DNA of 64,000 nt from Knoxdaviesia capensis. Lineage: Eukaryota > Ascomycota > Sordariomycetes > Microascales > Gondwanamycetaceae. Positions 25,602 through 36,548 of the stretch are shown here, piece by piece. Each line of letters starts with the position of its first letter. The first letter of the stretch is position 1. The notes under the pieces are model-generated. The model made no database searches and had not been told where the DNA came from. It saw nothing but the letters and a program-made list of their open reading frames with translations. The stretch spans positions 663,989-727,988 of the forward strand of contig LNGK01000004.1 of the NCBI GenBank assembly GCA_001510575.1, given 5' to 3'. The translations under genes were made by a program, and so were the position numbers.

Positions 25602-26771
25602 ATGTCCCACAGTAAGTCCGCCCTCTCCCCATCCCCCTCCCACTCCCCTTCGGCCACCGCCCACAATCTGACATCTCCACCAGGCAAACGCAACACCTCG
25701 CGCCCAGTCTTCACCGCGCACGAGCGCGCCATCGCCCGCGCCTCGTGGGCAAGCAGCGAAGCCCGCCTGGGCCGCGACTCGTTCCTGGCCTTCGGCTCCT
25801 GCAGCCTGTGCCTCGAGCCCGCGCGCGACCCCGTGGCCTGTCCGCGCGGCGACGTGTTCTGCCGCGAGTGCGCGCTGGAGAACATCCTCGCGCAGCGCGT
25901 TGAGATCAAGCGCGCGGCGAAAGTGCAGGCGGCCGCCGAGCGCCGCCGCCAGGAGGACGATGCCGCGCAGGACTCGCAGGCGCGCGTGCGGGCGCTGCGC
26001 GATTTCGAGCTGATCCAGGCCGGCCTGAACCGCGGCGCCGGGGCCCTCTCGGTCGAGGACGCCCGGGATGAACCGGCAACTCCGCACACCACCGCCCTGG
26101 CGGTCGCGGCGGCGGAGCCGGGCGCGCAGAAACCCGGCACGAAGCGCAAGCTGCTGCTGCTCGACCCGAGCGAGGTCGACCGCGTGTCCCGCGAAGACAC
26201 CGCCAAAGTGCGCAAGCTGATGGCCGACGAAGAGGCCCAGCGGCCCAGCCTGCCGTTCTGGACGCCCGCGAAGACCCCGAGCGTCGACGCCACCGTGGCG
26301 ATCCTCGCGCAGAAGACCAAGGCCACGCCCATGTGCCCCGCGTCGGCCGACGCCGACCCGCACCCCATCACCGCGAAACACCTGATCACCCTGCACTTCA
26401 CCGAGGACCCGGCCGAGCCGCGCAAGACCGCGTCGGCCGGCGGCGCGGACTCGCAGCGCCGCCACCGCGGTGTCTGCCCTTCGTGCGTCAAGCCGCTCAC
26501 CAACTCGTCCAAGCCCGTGCTCGTCAAGGCGTGCGGCCACGTCGCCTGCCGCTCGTGCACTGCCATGCTCTTCAAGCCGCCCGCCAAGGGCGCCGAGCCC
26601 AGCCCGCCCACATGCTACGTCTGCAGTGGGAGTCTCGGCGACTCAGTATCGCTGGACGGCCTCAAGGGCAAATTGCCGCCGTCGTTGATCTCCCTGCGGT
26701 CCGAGGGCACCGGGTTCTCGGCCGGTGGCCAGAGTAAAGTTGAGAAGACGACCACAGCATTTCAGTGCTGA
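25602..26771 (+). CDS. NOSIP-type E3 ubiquitin ligase
   Basis: Exons 25602-25611 and 25684-26771 give 365 residues. The first exon is only 10 bp and encodes MSH plus the first base of Ser4; joining yields MSHSKRNTSRPVFTAHERA, the family N terminus. Fungal and animal NOSIP proteins carry a split RING/U-box: here CSLCLEPARDPVACPRGDVFCREC (43-66) at the N terminus, and CPSCVKPL ... ACGHVACRSCTAM ... CYVCSGSL near the C terminus. Between them lies an Ala/Arg/Glu-rich helix (about 76-110) and a TPSVDATVA segment. NOSIP is a nuclear/cytoplasmic ubiquitin ligase found with spliceosomes in some organisms; the fungal role is less clear. It is divergent from TAZ1 and convergent with SGF73. Confidence 0.92.
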   Translation: MSHSKSALSPSPSHSPSATAHNLTSPPGKRNTSRPVFTAHERAIARASWASSEARLGRDSFLAFGSCSLCLEPARDPVACPRGDVFCRECALENILAQRVEIKRAAKVQAAAERRRQEDDAAQDSQARVRALRDFELIQAGLNRGAGALSVEDARDEPATPHTTALAVAAAEPGAQKPGTKRKLLLLDPSEVDRVSREDTAKVRKLMADEEAQRPSLPFWTPAKTPSVDATVAILAQKTKATPMCPASADADPHPITAKHLITLHFTEDPAEPRKTASAGGADSQRRHRGVCPSCVKPLTNSSKPVLVKACGHVACRSCTAMLFKPPAKGAEPSPPTCYVCSGSLGDSVSLDGLKGKLPPSLISLRSEGTGFSAGGQSKVEKTTTAFQC

Positions 26772-27417
26772 GACGGTCTGCATGTCTATTTTTTTGTTTC
26801 CTCCTTGTTCTCTAACGAATCACTTCATGATACCTTAGCCCCCTCTGTTTTATGTAGCGCAACGTCGTGGCGATAGATCACATACATGAAAATGCGACTG
26901 CGAAGATACCGGAATCAATGATGTACAGCAACTCAAATCCGAAGAATAGAAACTTCTGAATTTTTAGATATCTTAACAGCAGAGCCCTTCAAAAAAGGCC
27001 TGTAACTGGCTTCAGTACAAAACGAAGAAAAGCGAAATCTAGACTTTTGCTAGCTAATTTATTTCCTCTCCAGCTGCTAAAAACCAGTGTCCCCCAAAAA
27101 TACGCCGGATGCACCGCATAAAAACCATAGCCCTGCACCTGAGTTCCAGAGCGTCGTGCAGCGTAAAACAAAATGAAAATGAGTAATGAAGAACAATCGC
27201 CATATGTTAAAAAATCCCCGGATTATTGCGGGTGGTAAAGAACATCTCCACGGGGAGGAGACTCCTGAGCAAAACTGCTATGCGAGGTGGGCCCAGCCGA
27301 AGACGGAGGGGACGGAGCATGAACAGCAGGAGTAGTCGGCGGTCCCTTTTGGACCACATTCTCCGGGCGCGCTGTGATCGGGGGCCCAGGAGTACCGTCA
27401 GTGCCGTCCGGGGGGCT
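26772..27417. other. Intergenic region between convergent NOSIP and SGF73
   Basis: The 646-bp stretch carries the 3' ends of both genes. Its SGF73-proximal part (from about 27240) is GC-rich and partly open on several frames but has no motif. No separate gene is supported. Confidence 0.65.
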
Positions 27418-29227
27418 CTACGCCCGGCCAGCAACCGACCGTCTCCGCGCCGCCGCACTCTGCATCCCCGGCCCGAAACCCGACATGGATCTCCCTGCTC
27501 CGGCCGACGTCGGGAACGACACCGCCGAATCGGGCTCGCCCTGCGCGTCCTCGTTCTCGGCAAGCCCCGGGTGGCCCGACGGCAGTCGTTGCGCGCCGTA
27601 TCCGACCACCTTGAAGATGTTGGTCCGCCCGCCGTTGGTTGCCGTTTGCAGCTGCTCGTGCAGTCGTGCCAGTTGGTATGTCCGCTTAATCGGCGTGAAG
27701 ATGGGCTGGGGCACGGCGGGCTGCGGGTTCCAGTTCGCCAGCGCGCTCATAACGGCCGCAGTCTCCTCGTCCGAGTCCACTGGGCCGCCGTTTGCTTCGT
27801 CGTCATCCTCGACGGGAGCGTTGGCATCCAGAGCAGCCTCTGCAAGAACAGAGAAAAGTCGGTCAGTTATATATCCTCCACTGCGGAGTCTCAACACCAA
27901 AAAAAGAAGAAGCAAGACCAAATCGTAAGGGGACTTACTCTGCTGCTTAGCCTGGTTCTTCTTCTGGTAAGTAGCAAGGAGCATGTCGTATGGTAGTGAT
28001 CGGCCAGGAACAGCCCGTTTGGCACCCATGGAATGACTCTTGCAGGTTAGAGAACGAGCACAGGGCATGCCATTAGGAAGAATGACACCACACTGTCTCT
28101 CGACATCAACAGGGCCTAGATATGGAGGAAAAATAAAGATAAAAGGTTAGTAAGATAGAAGAATCCGTGGGCCATCGAAGGCCGTCAAATATCAAGAGCA
28201 AAAAGACACTTCTGTCCGAAAAAGAAAAACAAAAAAGATATAGGAAATACCGTACCTTTAGGCTTAGGAGCCTTTGCTTTCAACTCTTCCTTTTTCTTCT
28301 TAGACTTGGGCCCCTTCTCAGCTTCGGTCTCCGCCTTCCGCTTCTTCCCCTTGGAGGCATCCTCAACCTTCTTGACCGCGCCCTTCTTGCCCAGCTTGGA
28401 CGCGCCAGCCTTCTTATCTGCGAGGATGTCGTCGTCATCGCTACTATCGCTGTCGTCGTCGCCGCGCGCGTCAGCGCCCGTGCCGTCGTCATCGGCCTTG
28501 CGCGAGTCGCCGTCGCGGCCCGAGTTGGACCCGGCCGCCCCGCCGGCGCCGGCTCCGCCCGACGTCGCTGTGGTCTGCTCCTTCATGCGGTCGCGGGCCT
28601 CTTTGGCCTCCTTCTTACGGAGCGCCTTTTCCCGCTTCGCCTTGAGGCATTGCTCGATGTGCCGGTTCGCCGTCGCCTTCACGATGCTCTTCTTGCAGTG
28701 CTTGCATAGGTGCAGTTCAGGGCCGGCGTTCATCGGCCGACTGATCGAAAACGTCTCGCGCGAAAGCTCGTCGACTTCGTTAACCGCTGGGCTCTGCGAT
28801 GTTCCGTTTGTGTCGTTGGGTTTTCCTTTTTTGTCATCTGGAGAAAAGAGAAAAGAGGCCTGTGTTAGAATGCATGCAGTCACAAACGCCAGGAAGTATC
28901 CGCCCGACGGTTGAGGCTCATGTGTGTAGTCTGAATGACAGGCGGTCGGTCTCCACCACGTAAGCTTCAAGCAGTCGGTATCGTACCATCTTGCCAGCCA
29001 GTCGTTTGCTTGATCTTTGGTGCGGGTTTCTTAAGTTTCAACACGCCGGATGCGCTCCGCGAGTTTTTCGACGCGACCTTTATGGTTTGCTCATCTATAA
29101 AAGCGGCAAACACGAGCGATGTTAGCAGAGCACGCTTCTATGACACGGACAAACCGATCCGGAAACTGCACATGGCATGCGGGGACCGAATCTGCGGACC
29201 TTTTCGAGAGGCATCGTCTCCAGCCAT
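27418..29227 (-). CDS. SGF73: SAGA complex subunit Sgf73 (ataxin-7 homologue)
   Basis: Five exons (29227-29155, 29094-28987, 28837-28256, 28115-27939, 27839-27418) give 453 residues. Sgf73 links the Ubp8 deubiquitinase module to the SAGA histone acetyltransferase. Two zinc sites are visible: an N-terminal C-x2-C-x11-H-x3-C finger (Cys105, Cys108, His120, Cys124) and the SCA7 domain (Cys263, Cys273, Cys279, His282; C-x9-C-x5-C-x2-H) followed by [14 protein letters not shown]. Between them lies a long charged, Lys/Asp/Ser-rich linker. Exon 1 (24 residues) is joined through a GTTTGT donor; two nearby GT sites fail the frame, and the intron has a TGCTAAC branch point. After exon 2 the sequence [10 protein letters not shown] ... 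TGWQD matches the conserved N-terminal box that precedes the finger. The C-terminal region is Pro/Ala-rich. Confidence 0.9.
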
Positions 29228-30606
29228 GATGACGGTGTGTGTGTGGTTGAAGCCCACCAGGCTCCGGATATTTCAAGAGTGGGTGAAGCTTGGACAGATG
29301 GCAGGTGACGTTGTCCTGCATCCAAGGTTGTATGTAGAAAAGTTGTGGTAGTATAACTGTGAGAAATACGTAATGTGGGTGTTGGGACTTGAGTGGTAAA
29401 GACCGAGAGCAGCTGAAGGAGGGGACGATAGAAATCAGCCGGGAAGATAAAGATTATGTCGTGTCAAGAGGAGCATGAGGACTCAGAGAGAGCATATAGT
29501 TCGCAGGAGATGAGATGACGAGTATCTCCAGTAGTTATTGGTTGGCTTCGTTCAATGGATTCAAAGGTATCTACCCCAGCACTCAATCGCAAGGAGCATA
29601 AGGAGACAAAATGAAAGAGGCCGACCAGGAGGCTTAAGCATAAAAAGGAGTGAAGGTGGTTAAGGAATAACGATTAAAGAATCAGATATAAAATAGACAT
29701 ATAGAGAGGCACGTATGAAATACAGATAAATAGTATGGAAGGAAGTGGTCAGATCAAAGAGGGTGACGAGGATGTTAGAAGTTTAAGCTAGGCTTGAATG
29801 AGTCGGACAAAGAAAGCGGCCATGCGATAATCTAGTAAACGGAGCAAGCGAGGCTGAGGAAGATAAGATGTTAGGGTGAAGAAAACGGGAAAAATCCAGA
29901 AATTATTCATGTTTTGTTCATAAAAATGGAAAGGTGGCATAAGTATTTATGCATTCCAGGCGAGGCTGAAACAATTAAAATAGCTCTCTCCATGTAGAAC
30001 CCTAGGAATGGGGCCGTCTAGGGTTGTATGGCCTCTGCTAAATATCCATAATGAACAGGTTCATCAGGACAAACATGTACCTCAGATTATATACAATTGC
30101 ACACATATATGGATAAGACACACATGGAAAGCCACTGAGACCAGTTCGAGAGTAGCACATATCGCATCGTGTAAAGAATACATACTCGTATATCACGAAG
30201 CCTCGCAGAGGGAACCACCGCACGCCCTCCCTCCCTCACCCAGAAACATAAACTCCCCGGAGGTTGATTGCTCGCCTCCTCACCATTGTACATACCGATC
30301 TACTGTACACTGCAGTCCAAAAAAGAAAGAAAAAGATCTGAAGAATCGCCCAAGCATATCATCGTATTCGCGTGTATATCCAACCCTAAAAGAGGAAAAA
30401 GAAAGCAAAAAAGCCAGCAGAAGTTCCGCTCCAGTCCATGCAACGAGCATACCGAACACGCAAAATAAACTAAAACCCTTCCAAAGGAAGAAAAAGAGGT
30501 GTCATATCGCTGACAAGAAAAGAAAAAGAAAGGTCCCCGTTCTCCGTGCCTCATAGACATAGATTGGGGGCCTTGTGGTGGTGTATGCGGAAACGTTCCC
30601 TCAGTA
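29228..30606. other. Intergenic region, SGF73 promoter
   Basis: This 1.38-kb A-rich, purine-rich (+ strand) stretch lies upstream of SGF73 and downstream of the Zn2Cys6 gene, both on the minus strand. AACCCTAGG occurs near 29998-30006. No gene is supported. Confidence 0.6.
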
Positions 30607-33095
30607 TCATCGGGCGAAGCCGGCTGCTGCTGCCGCTTGAGCAGCACGCTGAGCCCGGTCCGTTGATTGGGCCGCGGCCGCGGCCGCGGCCGCCTCGGCC
30701 CGCTTCATCGACGAGCGATGCTCCATCATGTCTTCGATCGTCGACCTCGCCCGCATCATGCCCAGCGACCCCCAGATGGCTTCCATGGACTTTATGGCCC
30801 ATTCCCACTCGTCGTCCTGCACGCCCGGCGAGCACACTGCGGTTTTCAGCTGTGCCAGCAAAATCGGCAGATTCGACGACCCAAAGCCCCAAACGGCCTC
30901 GCTCTCAAGAGGCGCCCGCTGGAGCATTTCGATGTCCGGGTGTATCCAATGCGACGGAACGCTGACCAGCATGTCGTGCACCAGCCCGCGCATCTTCACG
31001 AAAAGCGTGGCACGCCTCTCGGGAGAGATACAGTGGGCAGCCTGCTGGGGATACTTGGTCGACATATCCAGAATGATCTGAATGGCAACCAGCCGAATCC
31101 ACCGGTAGTAGTTCCATATTCGGGCGATGCTTGTGTCGAAATACACGTGGTACTGGCCCCTGAAGGCTGCCTGTGGTGGCCGATTGGGGTCATAGCATCT
31201 TCGAAAGCACCAGATACCATGCACTCCCTGCTCCCAGTGGCATAACGCTGCGTTCAGAGCAATGAGCTTTTGGAGGAAACCCACAATCATGGGGCCATCG
31301 ATGGCTCCAGACTTCATTTGCATCTGCAAGATGGCCAAAAATCTAACCAGCCTCAGAAAGGTGAAGCCTAGATCACCCGCGGGTCGGTCTGCCGGTGGCG
31401 ACTGCCGGCTGACAGTTGCCAATATGGTGTCAACGACGGGTGGTATCGGTATTCCGTTCACAAGAGAGGGCATGAACTGCAAGATGTATATCAGTTAGAA
31501 AAGAAAGTCAATACCTCTGGGGTAACGCCGGGGATATATATGTATACATACCGCGGCATAGCAGAACTGAATCATGCATCTGAAGGAAGAGAATGGCACG
31601 CTTCCTATTGGTAACCAGCTGTGAATTAACGCTGCACCACCCACCAGGTGGGATACAGTGGTCGTGCCCACGGTGCCGGATACCACTTCGAACATGGCCA
31701 GCATGAAGATGGTTCTCACAGAAACAAGATCGGCGGTTGTCCCATGCACCCTGCCAGCTGTCCGGACCAAAGCCTGGCCGTAAACTTTGATGGCCTCCAG
31801 GGAGTACGACCTGTTGCTTTGCACGTTCGACAATCCAGCCAGTCCAATGGCGGCAATTACCGAGCGAATGCTTTCATCCTGCACCAGCCAGTCCTTCGAC
31901 ATATCCTGGATTCTTGCCGGCTCTTCTGGCATGCCGACAACGTAGCGCTTGACGTAAAACTGAACGCCCAAATCTTCGATGGTCGGGAGGACTTCGCGAC
32001 TCATCCGGGATATCTCAGACGGTGTTCCAGCGACGCGGACGCCGCGGTTGCGTGGAATGAGAGCTGCGCTGGTATTGGCGCGGCGGGCTGCAGATGGCTG
32101 GTACGTGGCAGGGTTCTTGTTTTTGTGGGGCTTCCGGTCCTGAGGGCTACTCCGGTAGCCTGTTGAGTCAATAGGCATGATAACGCTGGTGCCATCGGGT
32201 AGTGTGTCGATGTAAGTGAGTCCGGGATCAGACCAGTTGGCTTGGATTGCGGAAGCCTCGGCGAAAGAGGATCCGTGGATAAGAGCTTGTTGCACGGCTG
32301 ACGCTTGTGAAGATGGGACAGATACGGTGGAAGAGGGGGAGGATGACACGGGGGAAGTTGACGAGCCCGACGAGGCGGGTGGAGAGATGAGAGCCGGAGG
32401 GTCGGAGGAAAACGACGAGGAAGGTTCGGTGGTAGAGGAGGCAACGCCCCAGCGAGCGTGAGCCTTGCGGATGACCTTACTGCTCTCATCACGGAACATG
32501 AGAGACAGCTGGTCACGGTAGCCAGGACATTTTTTGGAGACTCGGATACATTGTGAGCATTCGGGTTCCACCAAGTCGCACTATAGCAAGGTGAAGTTGA
32601 GGGTTAGCTTACGAAATATTACTATGTCCCTGTATAATATACCAGTGGCGATAGACGCCGTAGTCATTAACTCATAAGAAAAAAGAAGAAAAAGCAGAAG
32701 AAAAGAGCACACGCTGTCCGTAGTATACAGTCCCCCCGCACGCACTATGGACACACGTGGGCACACAAGAAGGGGATCGGCAAGTAGAGATTCCTCATTC
32801 GAGCAATGGTTGTGGTGATACATGCATGATAGAGGAGACAGTAGGGATTGTCATTGGAATTAGGGGCAGAATGCCAAGGGGAGAGAGAAATGGAGATTTC
32901 ATGAAAGGATACAACAGGTCAGGGTAGCAGAGTTTCAAGCAAGCTGTGCAGCCAGTTGATGTGCTAGTAACCAGTGGTGGGATATGGAGAGAAAATCGAT
33001 ATGAGCGAAAGAAAGTGCAGAGATCCAAAGCTTACCTTGATGCGACGCGTTCTACAAAGGCCGCAACCTTTGGACGCCTTGCCTGAGTAGACCAT
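30607..33095 (-). CDS. Zn2Cys6 fungal transcription factor
   Basis: Exons 33095-33036, 32580-31552 and 31476-30607 give 652 residues. The zinc cluster is formed across the 455-bp first intron: exon 1 ends GCGLCRTRRIK and exon 2 begins CDLVEPECSQC...KKCPGY, giving C-x2-C-x6-C-x6-C-x2-C-x6-C, the binuclear zinc DNA-binding domain at residues 11-38. A Ser/Pro-rich linker follows, then a helical domain (about 220-600) with the look of the fungal-specific transcription factor domain found with this finger type. The C-terminal end is Ala-rich because of a GGCCGC repeat. The target genes and the signal are not predictable. The first intron is much longer than any other in this gene. The promoter side is an exceptionally long purine-rich tract. 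Confidence 0.93.
30669..30693 (+). repeat. (GGCCGC)n within the coding region
   Basis: About four GGCCGC units encode the poly-Ala run near the C terminus of the Zn2Cys6 protein. The number of units could vary between strains without breaking the frame. Confidence 0.85.
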
Positions 33096-33802
33096 GGTGG
33101 GATTGGCGGTTACCAGTCATCCAAGGTGTTGCGGGTATTGTTTTTTTTTCTTTGGTTCGAGAGGGTTGTATTAAAAAAGAAAAGGAGAATAAAACACCTG
33201 TGGGGGTGTATGTTTTAGTTTAGCCAAAGCCAGCCGTCAGGTTCAGAGGCGTGCAAAAAGAGAGTCGAAATATGGGAACTAGCGGCCAGCCGCAGGAGGG
33301 AGGGCGGAGACGAAAGGGTGAAGAGGCGAAAGGTGAATGGGTGGTTTTGGAAAGGGCAGCGTGCCAGGACAGAATCGTAGTGGAGATCACCAAGATTTTT
33401 GGGAGTCGAGTATAGCGAGAAGCGAGAAGGCTACGATGTGCCGTTAGTTTAGCTGAAAGCCAGATTTCGGAAGCGGACAAACGTGGGGAAAAGCACGATA
33501 GCCGTGGCGATGAAGGGGGAGAAAACACCCAATGAGAGGCAAGGGAGGCCAAACTGAGACTCGGAAGAAGAGAAGAGAGAAAGAGAAAGGTTCAGCTGCC
33601 TGCTAAGCAAAGAAAGGAAGCCGCACGTACGATGTTTCCGGAGAGGAACGAGACGAGAGTCGTAGAGATGGGAGAGAGACAGAAAAGGAGGAGGAGAAGA
33701 GGGGAAAAGGATGTTTGAGAATAGAGGAAGAATGGAGTTGAAAACAAGCAACGAAGAAAAGGAAGAGGCCGAGAGAAAAGGGAAAGCGAGCGGGCGAGAG
33801 AG

Positions 33803-33821
33803 GAGAGAGAGAGAGAGAGAG
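33803..33821 (+). repeat. (GA)n microsatellite
   Basis: Nine to ten GA units lie within the wider purine-rich tract. Confidence 0.85.
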
Positions 33822-35039
33822 GGCAAAGTGAGACAGCCAGAGAAGAGGCACGGTGATTGTACAGCACACAGTGTGTGGCAGAACTCAAGATTGGGTGGTG
33901 GAGGGCAGAACCTGGTCCGACATGGGGAGGAGATCTTCAGAAAGTGAAATGATGTCTGAGATCAACTGAGGGCGACGCGGGCGGAGATGAAGGCGGGAGA
34001 GAGATATGGAAAGAGATGGAGAGAGATGGATGGAGAGAGAAATAGAGAGAAAATAGAGAGAAAGATGAGAGACTTGAAGACGCAGCGAGTGAGGATATAT
34101 ATCTCTAGCGGGGATAGATTGTGGCCGATAATCAAGAACAAGATGGACGGAGGCTGTGAAAGGAGGGGGGGGAGACAGGAGAGAATTAGTGGTGGTAGTA
34201 GTCGGAGATCTAGAGTAAGGTGGTACTAGTAGGCGAGAAAGAGTGAGACGGGGGAAAGGCTTGGGTGATTTAGGTGCGGTTATGGAGGAGTAGTTCGTGG
34301 CTCTAATGGGTCATACCACGCACAGTCGACGAGACGGAGAAATACAAAGAGAGGGGAGGGGAGAGTGCTCTGAGAGAGAGAAACAGGAGGAAAAGAATGC
34401 GCTTCAAAGCCACAAGCAGTAATGGAGAATCAAAAGATGAAAAATAAAATAAAATAAGAATATATATGGAGAAAAAAGACCACCCTGGAGCCAGTCAACG
34501 AGGGTCGGATCGGCGGTTGGTATATTATAATTTTTCTTGTCTTAACCAGGTTCGCTTCACCCCTCCAACCAAGCTGACCAGGGAAATAGTAAGTAGGTCA
34601 TGCAACTCAAAACCACAATCACGCACACACACACGTTAGGTTCGAGGGGGCCCTTCACTGGATGCGGGATGGGAAAGCGAAAGCAAGTGTTGGTTGAGTC
34701 GGTGTTGGTTGAGTTGGTGTGGGTTGGGAGAGATAAATGAACAATATGTAGGTATTTTGGAGAGAGTGTGCGTTTGAGAAAAGAAAAGACAAAAAGGAGA
34801 GAGGAGGCTTCCCAACCTCAAACGGGAGCAAAAGAGAAAAGTGACGGATTTCGTAATGGTTGGACGACAGGGCCGCCGGCCTCTTTGGGTTTCAAGAAAA
34901 TGAGTGTGGCTCGTCCTCTGTTCCACGTATAACAATGATTCGTCACAAAACGGGACGTGTGTGAACATATGCATAAGCAAGTTTTTATGTATGTAGGTTA
35001 GAGAGTGTGTCGGAGAGGGGAGAGGTTGGTTATACAGGC

Positions 35040-35045
<6 letters not shown>

Positions 35046-35070
<25 letters not shown>
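35046..35070 (+). repeat. (GA)n microsatellite
   Basis: About twelve GA units lie in the same intergenic region and are followed by a G run. Confidence 0.85.
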
Positions 35071-35076
<6 letters not shown>

Positions 35077-36548
35077 CAGAGAGGGGGGGGGGACAGAAAA
35101 GGAAGACCAGACCAGACAGAGAGACCAGCCTGCCTCTGTCTCTCTCTCTCGCACCCTCTCGAAGTCACGTGAACGCCGAGCCAGGGGTAGGAAGGAGGCA
35201 CTTCTACTGTAGGCACGCTGGAAGGATGTCAGGGAAGGAGCGAGATCTTTTTTAGGGCCTTCCCGACGAAGGGGTTATGGGGGGCACTGCCGGGCCGTGT
35301 TTTAAGTTTGTTAATAATAATGATAAAAACAAATCAAAAAAAAGGTAGCCTGGTTACCGGGCCTGGGTCCGAAATTGAGCTCCAGGAAGAAGACACATGC
35401 AAGCAGCCGCCCCAAAGACGGACAGCTGCACCGATGCCTGGCGCATTGCTTTCATTGGCTGCCAAGCGGAAGACCTCTTGCTGTTGGCGAACAAAGCTGA
35501 GTCCAAACAACAGCTGCGGCCAAAACTGGTGGAGGGCTGTCGCCGCTCCCCCATCAGCAGCAAGATTGAAGACCAGTCTGGGCCCGGAAGTGGTCCTCAG
35601 CGACAGGGAAGACGCAGAGAGGTTGAGAGGACACAAAGAAGAAGACGACAAAAAAGCACAGGGCACCGGGGCAACCCCACAATAATGCAGACAGAGAGGG
35701 GGAGAAAACGTGTGGAAACCAACAGCGGGTGAATATCAACGACAGCCAACGGACGTAGCGAGGGAACACTTCCATCCCAAAATTCGCAATACTAGTCTTA
35801 GACGGGCCAGGCCAGACAAAATGTGATTATAAAAATACAAATAAAAGAAGAAAAAACCCCCAGCCCCCTCGTGCAGTAGTGTTGCGGCCTTGGGTGCTGA
35901 ACTTTCGGTTGACATGCAGGCCGGTCCCCACAGACGAACGAACACGGGCCACAGAACATCGAGCTTCCAAAATGGGTCCTCTGGGTATTTCATGGCATCT
36001 ATCACCGAACGGAACACAGCGCCGGTGGACCGGGAACTCGAACACGCAGCTGTATCCGTTAAGCCCGAGCAATACCAGCGCCAGAGAGATAGAGTTATCA
36101 ACTGCTGCACAACTACACAAGGGCTGTTGCTGTCCCTTCACAAGCTCTAGACCCTAGCTAAGTGTCTTTGCTAAACCAACTTCTTCCTAACTCCGTGTTA
36201 CTCCGGGGACGGGATATGGGACAACGACGCCCTGATGTGGAACGTGCACAACCCTACGTTTCATGCACTAGGGTTATCAGGGTTGGGGTTGGTTGGGGTC
36301 CATAGAAGGCGGCGGAGACCGAGGAAGACGACGGTCGTGATAACGGAGTCTCGGGAGAAGCAGGTATCAATTGATAGACAGAACTTCTCAACCAACAAGA
36401 CAAATGAAAAGGAGATCCAAAGTATATCACATCGCATGAAATTCCCCCGCCCAAAAAGAAGTAAACCCTGAAAAGTGATGACAGCATCCCTCTTCTCTCA
36501 GTATGCCGCACGCACTGCATATAAACGCTTATTTTAGCCCCACCAGCC

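Larger units (their letters stand above)
33096..36548. other. Long purine-rich intergenic region upstream of the Zn2Cys6 gene
   Basis: The 3.45-kb region has no supported gene. From about 33540 to 34420 it is mostly G/A on the + strand, thus a long polypyrimidine tract in the sense of the Zn2Cys6 gene, with GA repeats at 33803-33821 and 35046-35070. Long CT tracts are typical of fungal promoters and leaders, but this one is unusually extended. The part from 35300 to 36500 holds scattered short open frames with no motif. Confidence 0.6.

Noticed and set aside
25452..26611. Two long minus-strand frames opposite the NOSIP gene
   Set aside because: Shadows of the GC-rich NOSIP coding strand, with Arg/Gly/Ala-rich content and no motif.
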